Numbered from the stretch's first letter, positions 26,180 to 37,868 are shown. The stretch: 64,000 bases of DNA from Isoetes taiwanensis (GCA_021234155.1 JAJEKV010000017.1:1791467-1855466); one strand, 5' to 3'. The notes: generated by a model not told the origin, from the letters alone. Translations and numbers: made by a program.

Positions 26180-26540
26180 AGCTTCTTCAACCTGAGAATA
26201 CATATCGACCAGATATTCTCCATATAAACGACCTAATTGAAGAAAGCGTTCCTTGTGTAGTAATCTAGATCTGTACCATTGCAACTGTGTAAGACCATGT
26301 TCATTTCCAAGCCCCCAACCAATAGTACTGTGTGGAAAAAAAAGTGGATATTATATAGGATCGAGGATATTCATGAAAGTTGGTTCCCCCTCATTATGAA
26401 CCCAAAAACCAGCTATTCGAGGAGAAATATTGGCTGTATTGCTGGCATCTGCGATGGCCGCAATTTCGTTACTTGCAACCACTTCTTGAATTATAATGCA
26501 TGCTGATGGTAAATCACAAGGCACCCAAAATTAAAAAACT
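26180..26540 (-). pseudogene. Helitron protein, N-terminal helitron-like domain
   Basis: Pieces in order are CDLPSACIIIQEVVASNEIA, FWVHNEGEPTFMNILDPI then YPLFFPH, and QWYRSRLLHKERFLQLGRLY then GEYLVDMYSQVEEA. They match the Helitron N-terminal domain (..Y.PLqYPLlFP.G..gW..., ..YR..l..R......rl.qqy.vd.y..iE). Stops interrupt. Sequence upstream is displaced by LINE 4. Confidence 0.75.
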
Positions 26541-26660
26541 ACATGGTTTTTTCCTTGGTTATGCCTGGAAAACCATTCTATAAAATCAATGGGTGTTTGT
26601 GGGTTGATATCATTAAAAACCATATGTGGCTAAACCAATGGGTTCTCTTGTTAGGTTTGT

Positions 26661-29462
26661 TAGGAAGGAAGGAAGGAAGGAAGGTTCTTTTATCGTCCGC
26701 GGAGGCCAATCGGCCTATGGGACCCAAATTACACGGGTGCAGCAAGCCCATTGCTACCCGGATTAAAAAACCCTTAGGAGGGAAAAACCGTCGCAACAAC
26801 AAACCTGCTGGCAGCTGTACAAATATACATATATACACATGAATTCCCAGCACCTCAGGTAGGCGCCCGGGGGCAGAGATGAGTCCACGGATCCAAAACC
26901 TCTTGGAGGTAGGAGCCAACGGATCGAACCGACAACAGATCGGTAGCTCGTGGTAGGCGCACTGTGTCGCAAACAAGAGAATGTAGCGAGCCCGACCACT
27001 ATAGGTCGGACAGCTCGAAGGCATGGCTTTCATCCTCAACAACCCCCAGCGGGCAACACTGACAAAGCCTGTCCTGGCGTGGCTCTCCAACCCACCGAAT
27101 TCGCCTCAAGCCAAAGATGGTGGGCCTCTCGCTCAATAGACGCTGATAATCCCCGCTTCTTCATGGGCAACCGAGAACGCCGGTAGAGCTGCGGGCCTCA
27201 ACCGGTGGGGTTTATGTGCCGCTTGTAGTGTGCCACCTTTACCTGCTCTGCAGCATGGTGGTCCCAGAGCTTCCCCAGAAACAAGAGTCCAAGTACCCCT
27301 CAACCTATCCCAAATGCAAGCATCGTGTGCACTCCGACGCACCTATGTGCGTTTACATTCCCAGCCAAACCGGCTCTCTTGTCCTTCCAACAAGCCCCGA
27401 AGTCGCTATGGGCTCATCACAACCAAGTGGGGGAGCCGAGTGTCGCCCATGTTGGCCACCTTCTGGAAATAGACAATGTGCCTATCGAGGGCCGCATGTT
27501 GCGCAGGGCATGAATCCCGCTCCTACAACAAGATCTGATATGGAATCGAGGGCTTGACGCCAAGTGCTCAAGGCCAAAAATGCCTTCGGACCTGCTCTAA
27601 GTCGCTCCAAGTCGCCAAAGACACCCACCGGGCCCCACACCTCGACCCCATACAAAAAAGAACTGCCTCGACCCGGCCTGCATCAAATGTGACTGGTGGC
27701 CCCAATCATACAAAATTGAATCAACGCGACTATTGTTTTGCATTGTGTACAGAGCCTTTCAACATGTGGTCACCCGAAGGCGAATGGATGCATCCCAATA
27801 CATTGAGGACGGGAATTCCACCCCCAGGTACTTATAGCTAGGTGTGACCTCTACCATCTGCCCTTGGTAAGTGAGCGCCGGAGGTGCCGGATGACGTGAG
27901 GAGGATATGAGGACCACCTTAGTCTTGGCCAGGTTGACCCGCATGTCCGTCGCCTGGCAGAATGTGTCCAAGGCATCTAGGTGTGCCTACATTCCCTCTG
28001 TTGTATGGGCCAAGAGGTCTACATCATCCGCATAGATGAGCTGTCGGATGACCTGGTGCAAGAGCTGTATACCGTCCCCCCCATTGGCAGCTAGACAGGC
28101 TTCCAACTGGTCAATGTAAAGTCCAAAGAGTGTGGGTGAGAGAGGACAACCTTGCCTAACTCCAATGCTACTGGCAAATGACTATCCTTCCGGTTGCACG
28201 AGCACATTGCGGCAGCTCTCGTGATACCCTCAGACATCGCGCTCGCAGATCCATAGGAGCCCCAAATGGTGCAATCTCGCCCACAACTTTTCCCGGACCG
28301 TGGTCGAAAGCCTTTGCAAAGTCCACAAAAACAGCAAGATGTGTCCTCTCGACGGTTCTCGGCCCCTCACTGTGGTCCCGAGTGTGAAGATGTGATCAAT
28401 GGTTGAATGCTCTGGTCGGAAGCCTACCGGGTAAGTGCCCCGACTTCCGGCGCCTCTACCCATCCGTTTACCGCTGCTCGAGAATGCCCGCCGCGGCTTG
28501 GCAAATACCGAAATGACCATGATGGTTCGGTGAATTAGAATTGGTCGACAAAGGGTCCCCGCCTTGTAGATCGGAACAACCCCGCTTTGTGGTCCATGAC
28601 CGAGGAAAACCTCTTACAAATACTGCTGAATGCTGCAGCCAAAGATCGCACCATGGGCTGTCCCGCCCACTTGAGCAACTCCACTTGCAGCCCATCCAAG
28701 TCCGCCGCCTTCCCATTAGCCAGCGCTTGCAGCCCCTCTTCGACATCTTCTTTCGTGATCACCAAAGAAGGGGCCATGTTATGGGAAACATCCGTCCTGT
28801 TCCCGGGATCATAAAGCCGCTGTGTACCGCCCCACCGCAACACCGCGGATGTTCCCCGTGGGTCGCGGCCGGCCTCGGCAGAGTACCCCTCGCGCCGTAA
28901 AAGCTCGGGGGCGGCCCAATAGGCCAACATTTCTCCCGGTGCCTGCCGTGCACCTTGCCTTTGTTTCCTTTGAGGAAGGCACGGTAATGGCGGGTGGCCC
29001 GAAAGCTCACCGGTCCCCGATCCACGATGAGATCTGAAAGCGCTTTTGCCTCCTTACACTCGCGATCAAACCATCCTGCTACGCGGGAAGGTTGCGGTCT
29101 CGATCTCTCGGGCGTGGGGAGGTCTCCCAAAGCATCCGTCTCGCCGCCTGAGGAGCTCAACCAGCTGGTCGGTTTGTCGCCCAGCCGCAGGGCCTCGCAG
29201 AATCCATCGAGGGCTTCTCGCGAGCATGTCACCAGAACCCCGACCTGCTCATAATCCAAGCGCCAACAGAAGGCCCGGCAAGGTACTACCACCGAGGGGC
29301 CGAGCGGGCTGGCCAGGCCAGCTTCACATAGAGTGGGAGGTGATCTGAGTCAGCCTCCTCGTCCCGACTGTCCGTGCCGACGTGAAAATGGCTGACAAGG
29401 TGTACATCCTGCGCAGCCACTATGACATAATCCACGACACTAGTTCCGCCGCCGTGATTGTG
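26661..29462 (-). mobile_element. LINE 4, opposite orientation, same family as LINE 3, 5' truncated
   Basis: The minus strand has the LINE 3 order. It starts within the endonuclease (sequence for SVVDYVI at 29420-29462). SWLSSSGGETDALGDLP follows, then RT pieces (FRPEHSTIDHIFTLGTTVRG), YADDVDLLAHT (about 28005-28040) and VNLAKTKVVLISSSRHP. It ends in the same 3' hairpin and a (GGAA)n/(TTCC)n tail at 26663-26684. It is tail to tail with LINE 3, separated by about 1.1 kb of Helitron. Broken frames throughout. Confidence 0.85.
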
Positions 29463-30021
29463 GTATTATGGCATGGTAATCGCATATGGCCTTTTTGTAG
29501 AGTTTGTCCATGTGGTATAATATTATGGTTGTGGATGTGGTTTAATGTAGTGCTCATTTGAGGTGATTTTATAATGTGGTTGGCTATTGTAGTAAACTAG
29601 CATGGCTAAATGTCATGGTAAAACACATGTGTGTTTGTTTTATACGTGCACGGTTTTGTTATGCATTAGCTATATGGTTTTCATTTATAAACCAATAATG
29701 TTATGTTGTTTGAAGCATTTCAAGTTTTTAAGTATAAGACTATTAAGGACCGTGGATGGTTTCTTATGCATACAAGTAATGGTCTGTTGTTTGAAGCATT
29801 TCAAGTATAGAAGACTAAAACTATTAAGGACCATGTATGGTTTCTTATGCATAGTAGTACTTTTTACTGCTAATTCACTGTATCTGTTTTCCTCAATAGT
29901 AACAAAATAATAGGGAGCACGGGGATTTGAACCCCAACCATTTCCAAAACCCATAAACAATAATAAATTTATTTTTAGAAATATGTAGAAAACTAATTTA
30001 GATCTAACATCTACAACAAAG
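29463..30021. other. AT-rich sequence with a small tandem repeat
   Basis: Two imperfect ~81-bp units (29704-29784 and 29785-29860) start tgttgtttgaagcatttcaa. A minus-strand ggggttcaaatcccc at about 29923-29937 resembles a tRNA T-arm, but no other tRNA parts fit. No gene. Confidence 0.6.
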
Positions 30022-30268
30022 CAAAAGGTAAACATCTAGTATAGGAGCAAAGGGATGACCTTGCAACACTCACGTACTGACCTCTTGCATGCGATAGAAA
30101 GAAAGCACTTCCAAACAGAAATTATGACCCTTAAAGTTTCCAAAAGGTAAACATCTAGTATAGGAGCAAAGGGATGACCTTGCAACACTCACGTACTGAC
30201 CTCTTGCATGTGATAGAAAGAAATAAAGCACTTCCAGACAAAAAGTAATGACCCTTAAAGTTTCCAAA
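30022..30268. repeat. ~120-bp tandem duplication
   Basis: aaaaggtaaacatctagtat through tgacccttaaagtttcc occurs at 30022-30141 and 30142-30268 with a few differences and a 4-base insertion. Confidence 0.9.
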
Positions 30269-31270
30269 AAGGCCCTCTAGCATGCAAGTATTGATCAGAA
30301 TTAAGTTTTGTATTTAAATAATTTACCGAGTTTATAATTCTAGCAATGCAGACTTGACCTTTATATCCTTCTTAAACGAAGATGAATGCCATAGCCAGAA
30401 CTTGATTCTTTGTTAAAAAATAAGGGACAAACTACCTGTCAAATCAAAGGAATGGAAAAGGCAAAATGGCAAAATGCTAAGAAATATTGGAATGCTCACG
30501 AGGAATTACATTCCCGGAAGGAGTTCCAAAAGCCACACATAAAAGCAAACCTTCTCAGGCCGGAAAGAAATGCCTCAGCACAAACAAGTTGCCATAGCCG
30601 TTGGATTCAATATTGGCTCCTATGCAATGACAAGAAAAGGGGCAAGTCAGCTATGGCCGGATACTTGATTTTAAAAACTAGAAAGAACCTTTGATAAACT
30701 AGTAGCTTTGGCAAGAGATCGCTGGAATGGCTTCCTAGGAAATTAACCTGTATTTGGGAAGAAGGGAATGGATGTAATAAACCAAATAGAGTTTAAAGAA
30801 TCTTATCTGCTATTGCCATACAATGACTTGATTGGAATCTAGAAATCGTAATCTTGGCTCATTCCCTTGCAGAAAGCTTAAGACAACTAAGAATTTTACC
30901 TGTGCTGATCGCCCGGATTTTGCCACAGCCAAACTTTGTGCTACATTCAGCATAGCTCAAAGTAGAGAGCCGTTAATAAAACACTTGGGTTACCTGAAAA
31001 AGACATCTGAATCGCCAAACTCCTACCATTTAAATAGAACATCGAACAAAGCAAAAATTAGGGGTAAAGATGACCTGGGTTTGAGAATGAATCTGACGAA
31101 GATTGCAAGGATAGCAATGCATCATAGCTACAGCTATTCTTGCAAATAAGGGGCCGGAAGAACTGGGTCGAGGAAGGCTCACATGCAGAGAAGGAGAGGC
31201 ATGCCATCATGCAGGCCAGTGATCTGGGAAGCATCCTTTTTTTTGAGATCAAGCCCCAGCATCGAGCTTC
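30269..31270. other. Unassigned stretch left of the LTR retrotransposon
   Basis: No recognisable gene. Open frames of 94-105 codons (30410-30694, 30832-31149) lack motifs. The last five bases (gcttc, 31266-31270) are the left target-site duplication of the next element. Confidence 0.35.
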
Positions 31271-31423
31271 TGTAACGAACCTAGTGGCTTACTTTGTCTC
31301 AGTATAAGAGGGTGTAGATCATCTAACGACTTTGTTGATATGCGCCCATGGGTTATGCTAGTAGTGGCATTTAAAACTAGGTGTTAGATTAATGTGCATT
31401 GGACTTGTAAAATATGATAAGCA

Positions 31424-31545
31424 TGCATTAGATTGCATGCATGTACATGCACATGTGCATGCATGCATGTGATTACATGCACAACACTTGTCTAGCATGC
31501 ATATGCATTGAGATTTACTCATTGTGTATATATATTGGATGTGAA
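31424..31545 (+). promoter_or_regulatory. LTR promoter: CATGCA (RY) cluster and TATA box
   Basis: Between 31424 and 31505 CATGCA occurs about seven times, partly overlapping (gcatgcatgcatg). A TATA-like tgtatatatattgg follows at about 31526-31539. CATGCA is the RY element bound by plant B3 factors of the ABI3/FUS3/LEC2 group. The same arrangement is kept in the 3' LTR at about 34800-34920. Function is inferred from motif content only. Confidence 0.6.
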
Positions 31546-32068
31546 CAAAGAAGAGGGTGCCTTGATTTGGTGAAGGATCTTGTTTATTGTTCTCCTCTAC
31601 CTATTCTCTAGAGAAGGAGAGACTGGTCGAATTGTAGAATAGTAGCAGAAACCGGAAGGAGCTTGCAGATGGGAAGGCGAGGAAATAGAAGCAAGGAAGG
31701 CAGATCCAGTCGATAGGAAGTAGAATCAATCCGAGAATCTGAGGTGGGGATCTGATGCGTGCTTGGGGATTTGATAAGTGCTTGGTTTGATTGCTTGGTG
31801 GTGCTTGCAGTAGAACAGGCGGCTATGGCGAACCTAATCTTTTTTTCGGCTAGAATAGATCTTCAATTTGGTTCTATGTCACCACCCAGAGTCTTCCTTA
31901 TGAATAATTTGGGATCCTAGAGTTTCTTTGTTAGGGTTATAATCTTGTAGATGAGATATTCCATGCAACCTTTATGAATAGAGGCTAGCTTGATACCGTA
32001 CCATAGAAGGATATATCGCCAGTATTTTTGATAGAGTAGAATATGTTCATTATCTCTAAGACATTAGT

Positions 32069-32395
32069 TTGATTAGGGTATTACATGAAAGTTATGGTTG
32101 TTTATATGTTAAGGGAGTTCATGTTCTTGCTCTGGGATTTGGCAATGAGATGCTGTCACTTGGTTATGTAATATCTTGGTATGAACCTCATTCTATTGTA
32201 TTGCCTTGCTCTATTGTTGTTTTTGAAAATAAGATGCATGGGGATTGTATGATATCTCGTACTGAACCAGTTTGCAAGGTTATTGATGATATTCTATCTT
32301 GTAAAGTCGTGATGGATACTATTGCATCTTGCATTGCAAATGGACCATCTTCGGAGGGGTGGAATGGCCTAAGACTCCGCATCCATGCTAGATAG
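32069..32395 (+). CDS. Open frame inside the LTR, no recognised function
   Basis: A 108-codon frame starts MIRVLHESYGCLYVKGVHVL and continues through LGFGNEMLSLGYVIS. It is also open in the 3' LTR (36330-36635) with a few substitutions and a changed end. LTR copies are recent duplicates, so conservation alone proves little. No signal peptide or domain is seen. It may be noise, a relic of captured sequence or a small LTR-encoded protein. Confidence 0.25.
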   Translation: MIRVLHESYGCLYVKGVHVLALGFGNEMLSLGYVISWYEPHSIVLPCSIVVFENKMHGDCMISRTEPVCKVIDDILSCKVVMDTIASCIANGPSSEGWNGLRLRIHAR

Positions 32396-33094
32396 CTAGA
32401 CGGATGGCATGTTGCATTTACGGCCCACCTTCGGAGGGGTGGGGTGGCCGTGTAACTCCGCATCCGAGCCAGATGGCCTGACGGATGAGTTAAACCATGT
32501 ACGTACAGATGGAGAGAGTGGTCTCCTTGGGGTCTTAACCCAAGGATTACGCTTGGCATATGTGCATACATACAGAAGATTGGTGTGAATGTAAACATGC
32601 TTGTAGCCTGAGTTCTAACTAATGCAGGGGTGTAGTGGAGCAGGTAAAATTGTTGTTGTTCTTATCTTTGATGGGTATGCTAGATTACTTTGTGGATGAT
32701 GTTATACGCTAGATTGCTTTGTGGTTGATGTTGTGGATGCTCCCGAAATGTTTCCTTCCCACTTAGTCCTTGTGGACTAACCCCCTTGTGTTGTTTGTGT
32801 ATGTTTAAGATGGTACGTCTTGAGCTGAGAATGCAGTATTCGGATGGAGAGTCTAGGGATGAGGGTGCGACAGCAGGAGCGTTTTCTAGAGTCATTCTGG
32901 GTGACTTATAAGGAGGACTTGTTGAGCTAGTAGGAGTTGTTAGCATGCCAAACTCAGATGAGCTTGGTCTTGTATGTAATTATCTTATCAATGGGACTAT
33001 ACTTTGTTGAGCAAGTATACGAGTATCTTGGATGTTTTAAATGTTAAACGTGTCGGTGCAACGGCCTAGGTCAAGGGGCTAGGTCCGTTTCAGT

Positions 33095-33106
33095 TGGTAT
33101 CAGAGC
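33095..33106 (+). other. Primer-binding site (initiator Met tRNA type)
   Basis: tggtatcagagc, two bases after the 5' LTR end, is the standard complement to the 3' end of plant initiator-methionine tRNA used by many LTR retrotransposons. Confidence 0.95.
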
Positions 33107-34616
33107 GGAAAGTTCCGACACCGTCGGGCCATGAGAATTAAGGGCTAAGAGTTCAAGAGGTTCTACTATAAAGTAGAATGGTTTGGTGATTGGTAAATGC
33201 ATCAGCCAAGATGAGTTAAAAGAAACAAGAAATGAACATAGGTCTAAGGGATTGATAGTTTCTTAAGTTTTGATTATTATTCTGTGCTATGTAAGGGAGA
33301 AAAGCTAATGGAATGTAGTTCATCAAGGAGCTAAGCTTGGTCGAAAGTTACCGAAAATAGGATGAAATGTTAAGACGGATGTTTTCATGCAAGGCATGAA
33401 CAGTGGGACATGATAATTGTGAAGGTATGTTCCTACAAATTTCTATAACTGGTAGATTGTCTAATGGTGGACCACGTTGTCGCATTACTTTAAAGTAGAC
33501 CATGTGTAGGGAGCTGTACTACTTCAGCAAAGTCAGTACTAAGATTGTGAGGGCCCATGAACAGTGCTTAAAGAGGTAAACTCAAGGGTTTAGAAAGTTG
33601 TTAGCTATGTTGAGTAGGTTCTTTTTGTGAGAAGTCATTGTAAACTATGATCATAATCTTTTAGGTTTCCTTGAATTTACTTGTGTGGGTTGTATAGCCA
33701 TAAGATACACAGATGGGGGATGTGATTATGCTTTTATTTGTCACTCTTGGATTTGGCCACCCAAGATGTGTCATATGAATACATATCTAGTCCGAGCTGA
33801 GTATCTCTCTTTCCATGGTGGGCTTCGTATTTTATAATGAGCTATTTTATCCTTAGTAGGAAAAAGTAGATTAACTCTATGATGCAGATGTTTGCTACAT
33901 TAGCTTGGATATATATAGTAAATAATTTATATGAATTTCATTATAAGTTTAGTTTCGAACTTTATACATGCTAGTGGCAAGGGGTCAAAGCATGGAGCTG
34001 GGGGGCATTTTTGCGCCAGCCAAGCACCCCCTAAGCACCTAATGCTGAAAATTTTACTTATTTTTATCTTTTTTTCTATAACTCCGATGAAGCTGAAATT
34101 TTGTATTCCAAGGCGTAATATGAATGCGTTTCGGGTAAAAATATCAAAAAAATAAAAGAAAACTATTTTTTAAAAATACAAAGAAAATAGCCCCAGAAAG
34201 CACCCTCTAAGCACCATGTGTCGCTGACACAAAAAGTGTTCCCCACCTCCATGCTTTGACCCCAAGGTTGATGCACTTAGTTGTATGTTGAGTATGTGGT
34301 ACATTAAATTGCGACTGCACCAATTTGGACAGAAATAGTAGAGCTTAAGCCATATGTAGGTTAATGAGGAAGTTGTTGTATAATGTGGAAGGGTATTGGG
34401 AATACCCATGTTCTATTGCTATTGTGGCAGAAATGTGCAATTGAGAAGACTGCATTAGAACATAGCAGTGGCTCCGAGTCGTGATAAGAGATGCCCTAGT
34501 TGGCTAAAGCTTAGTCTTTTGCATTTAAAAGTAATAGAAGAAGTGTTAGACAGCATTCAAACTGTTGTATCTCAAGTAACTCATGAGGACATGAGTTGAA
34601 TTTTACAAGGGGAGAA
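33107..34616 (+). other. Retrotransposon internal region, non-coding
   Basis: About 1.5 kb without any gag, protease, reverse transcriptase or integrase motif on either strand. It contains the 281-bp MITE at 33982-34262. It ends with a purine-rich aaggggagaa (34607-34616), the probable polypurine tract. Confidence 0.85.
33982..34262. mobile_element. 281-bp MITE inside the LTR retrotransposon
   Basis: 16-bp perfect terminal inverted repeats (gggtcaaagcatggag and ctccatgctttgaccc) continue imperfectly to about 45 bp (tggggggcatttttgcgcca against its partner). The flanks caag/caag (33978-33981, 34263-34266) are a candidate 4-bp target duplication. No coding sequence. The superfamily is not clear from these termini. 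Confidence 0.85.
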
Positions 34617-35464
34617 TGTAACGAACCTAGTGGCTTACTTTGTCTCAGTATAAGAGGGTGTAGATCATCTAACGACCTTGTTGATATGCGCCCATGGGTT
34701 ATGCTAGTAGTGGCATTTAAAACTATAGAAATATATTAGCAAAGGTTATATAAGCAGAAGGTGTTAGATTAATGTGCATTGGACTTGTAAAATATGATAA
34801 GCATGCATTAGATTTCATGCATGTACATGCACATGTGCATGCATGCATGTGATTACATGCACAACACTTGTCTAGCATGCATATGCATTGAGATTTACTC
34901 ATTGTGTATATATATTGGATGTGAACAAAGGAGAGGGTGCCGTGGTTTGGTGAAGGATCTTGTTTATTGTTCTCCTCTACCTATTCTCTAGAGAAGGAGA
35001 GGCTGGCCGAATTGTAGAACAGTAGTAGAAACCGGAAGGAGCTTGCAGACAAGGCGAGGAAATAGAAGCAAGGAAGGCAGATCCAGTCGATAGAAAGCAG
35101 AATCAATCCGAGAAACTAAGGTGGGGATCTGATGCATGCTTGAGGATTTGATGAGTGCTTGGTTTGTTGTATTGCTTGGTGGTGCTTGCAGTAGAACAGG
35201 CGGCTATGGCGAACCTAATCGGCTATTTCGGCTAGAATAGATCTTCAATTTGGTTCTATGTCACCACCTAGAGTCTTCCTTATGAATAATTTGGGATCCT
35301 AGAGTTTCCTTGTTAGGGTTGTAATCTTGTAGATGAGATATTCCATGCAACCTTTATGAATAGAGACTAGCTTGATACCGTACCATAGAAGGATATATCG
35401 CCAGTATTTTTGATAGAGTAGAATATGTTCATTATCTCTAAGACATTAGTTTGATTAGGGTATT

Positions 35465-36325
35465 CTATGGCAAGGTCCTAAACACAACATATATCAGCCG
35501 AAGTGAAGTGGTGTTCTCATTGAGCTTTGTAAAATTGCTGAGTACAAAATTGATTCCCCTACTAGGGGTAGAAATTTGAAAAATATTGATAACATGCTCC
35601 GAAACTAGACAAGCATCGAGAGCATATGAAAAATAAATAATGAAAAATATTGAAGTTGAGGCATCTTCAGCGCGCCAAGAGACACATCTACTATAACATA
35701 TGTCGTGACAAGAAAAAATCCCACAAGGAACCGCCTGCAAAGTAAAATATCGAAGAAAGAACCCGTCAACATTAGCTGCCCCACAAAGGACGCATATCAA
35801 TGCGCTATAATATCAAAAATATAGGATGCGCATCAATGGGCTATAGTATAAAGAATATATGCTCGGAGGCTGCAGAGCCACACCGAAAAAGAAACAACAG
35901 TCGACCAATCAAGAACCATCCGTGGAAATACCACCACGAGAAAGATCCGATTAGTACTGCCTCAGAGGCTACAACGCCACGCCGAGGAAAAATGAATACT
36001 AAATAAACACTATCCCGGAGGCTACAGCGCCACGCCGAGAATAAAATGAGACTATGTATAAGAATTGGAGGCCACTGGACCATACCATAAAATGAACCAT
36101 AACCAAAATAAACCAAACCAAACACTAGATATATGTCGGGGTGGGAGGGATGAGGGAAGCTAGAAGGAATCTAATAGAGTAGAGAAGCTAGCTCAAGAGA
36201 ACACCGATAAGAGAAAAACTGAAAATGAAGAGTATATATAAGATAAGGCGATCTCAAAATAGTAACGTCCCTTGCCATAGAATGGCAGTTCTATTGCGAA
36301 TGCTTCGCAATAGAACCGTGACATT
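35465..36325. mobile_element. Helentron-like element C, 861 bp, non-autonomous
   Basis: Comparison with the intact 5' LTR (gggtattacatgaaag) shows precise insertion within ATT/TT and no target duplication. The 5' end ctatggcaagg is complementary to ccttgccatag near the 3' end (about 36270-36283). A hairpin of 13-bp stem and 3-base loop (gttctattgcgaa-tgc-ttcgcaatagaac, about 36289-36317) follows, then cgtgacatt. These features match Helitron2/Helentron non-autonomous elements. Inside are at least three hairpin modules (35862-35887, 35961-35986, 36013-36039). No coding sequence. Confidence 0.8.
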
Positions 36326-37342
36326 ACATGAAAGTTATGGTTGTTTATATGTTAAGGGAGTTCATGTTCTTGCTTTGGGATTTGGCAATGAGATGCTGTC
36401 ACTTGGTTATGTAATATCTTGCTATGAACCTCATTCTATTGTATTGCCTTGCTCTGTTGTTGTTCTTGAAAATAAGATGCATGGGGATTGTATGATATCT
36501 CGTACTGGACCAGTTTGCAAGGTTATTGATGATATTCTATCTTGTAAAGTCGTGATGGATACTATTGCATCTTGCATTGCAAACGGACCATCTTCGGAGG
36601 GGTGGAATGGCCGTGAGACTCCGCATCCGTGCTAGATAGCTAGACGGATGGCATGTTGCATTTACGGCCCACCTTCGGAGGGGTGGGGTGGCCATGTAAC
36701 TCCGCATCCGAGCTAGATGGCCTGACGGATGAGTTAAACCCTGTACAGATGGAGAGAGTGGTCTCCTTGGGGTCGCAACCCAAGGATTACGCTTGGCATA
36801 TGTGCATACATACAGAAGATTGATGTGAATGTAAACATGCTTGTAGCCTGAGTTCTAACTAATGCAGGGGCGTAGTGGAGCAGGTAAAATTGTTGTTGTT
36901 CTTATCTTTGATGGGTATGCTAGATTACTTTGTGGATGGGTCCTATGATGGGCATATACTGGCCAAGTGAAGTGGTGTTCTCATTGAGCTTTGTAAAACA
37001 TTGAGTACAAATGGATCCCTCACTAGGGATAGATAAATTTTGAAAAATATGAACTTTAAATGCTCCGAAACTAAACAACATCGAGAGCATGATGAAACTG
37101 AAGAATACAACATAAAAGATGGTTTTATCCGCCACTTGGTCGATGCAAAGGTGAGAAGACTCGATGACTGCTCCTCATCGGGAAGAAGAACCATGCCTTC
37201 TTAGGTTTTTGAGGAAACCCAAGCAAATAGTTGAAGCACGACCCCACGCACTATGGCAACCACAAGACCTTAAACAATCCTGCAGAATCACGGCTGAAAG
37301 AAAAATAACCCGTCAATGAGTTAGATGCCATAGGCAAGAAGA

Positions 37343-37658
37343 CTCGGAGGCTCCAGGGCCATGCCGAGAAAGAAACAACAGCCGACCAATCGGGAACCGT
37401 CCGCGGAATGACCATCGCGGGAAAAAACAACCGATTAGTGCTGCCTCGGAGGCTACAGCGCCACGCCGAGAAAAAACAATAAATATGATCTCGGAGGCAA
37501 CAACGCCACGCCGAGAGAAAACATGAATAAAAAATATTGACTCAGAGGCTACAATGCCACACCGAGAGAAAACATGAATGAATAAATAGAATACTAGTGC
37601 CATGCCGAGAAAGAGTAAACCAATAAGTATGCCTCAGAGGCTACAAAGCCACGCTGAG
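37343..37658. repeat. Array of ~26-bp hairpin modules in element A
   Basis: Units at 37343-37368, 37445-37470, 37490-37515, 37541-37566, about 37593-37609 (partial) and 37633-37658 share ctcgg/ctcag-aggct-aca-n-gcc-acgccgag. Each folds as a short hairpin: ctcgg pairs with ccgag and ggc with gcc. A-rich spacers of 19-80 bp separate them. Related units occur in element C at 35862, 35961 and 36013. Confidence 0.85.
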
Positions 37659-37868
37659 GAAATAAAGAATGCAAATTTAAAGGACATAGAAAGGGAAATA
37701 ACGAACATGATCAAATGAAAAAACGATCAAGGGAGGGAGGGTGAGGGAAACTGATAGGATAGAGAAGAAGGAGAAATCTAGCTCAAGAGAACGCCGATGA
37801 AAAGAATAATGAAGAGAGGCTGAATAAATAGGATGAGTGATAAAGGGACGTCCCCATCCAAGGAATGT

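Larger units (their letters stand above)
19790..26655 (-). mobile_element. Autonomous-type Helitron (Rep and Pif1-like helicase), decayed and split by LINE 3
   Basis: Reading right to left on the minus strand, the RepHel order is kept. The N-terminal helitron-like region is at about 26540-26180 and the Rep HUH motif at about 25800. LINE 3 interrupts (21985-25583). Then come the Rep tyrosine motif at about 21870 and the helicase region from 21640 to 19800. Frames are broken by stops and shifts. The left end runs into the (CT)n/LINE 2 boundary and the right end into LINE 4, so neither Helitron terminus was found. It is much older than the Helitron at 6.5 kb. Confidence 0.85.
31271..33092 (+). 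repeat. 5' LTR of the retrotransposon
   Basis: 1822 bp, starts TGTAACG and ends TTTCA. It holds a cluster of CATGCA motifs, a TATA-like box, a downstream open frame (32069-32395) and two ~80-bp-spaced related GC-rich units (32347-32490) with ttcggaggggtgg and actccgcatcc. It lacks about 37 bp present in the 3' LTR near 34730-34766. Confidence 0.95.

Noticed and set aside
29913-29990. Possible tRNA gene on the minus strand (ggggttcaaatcccc T-arm, gggagca acceptor half)
   Set aside because: No matching acceptor partner, A box or anticodon stem at tRNA distance. Only the B-box-like palindrome is present.
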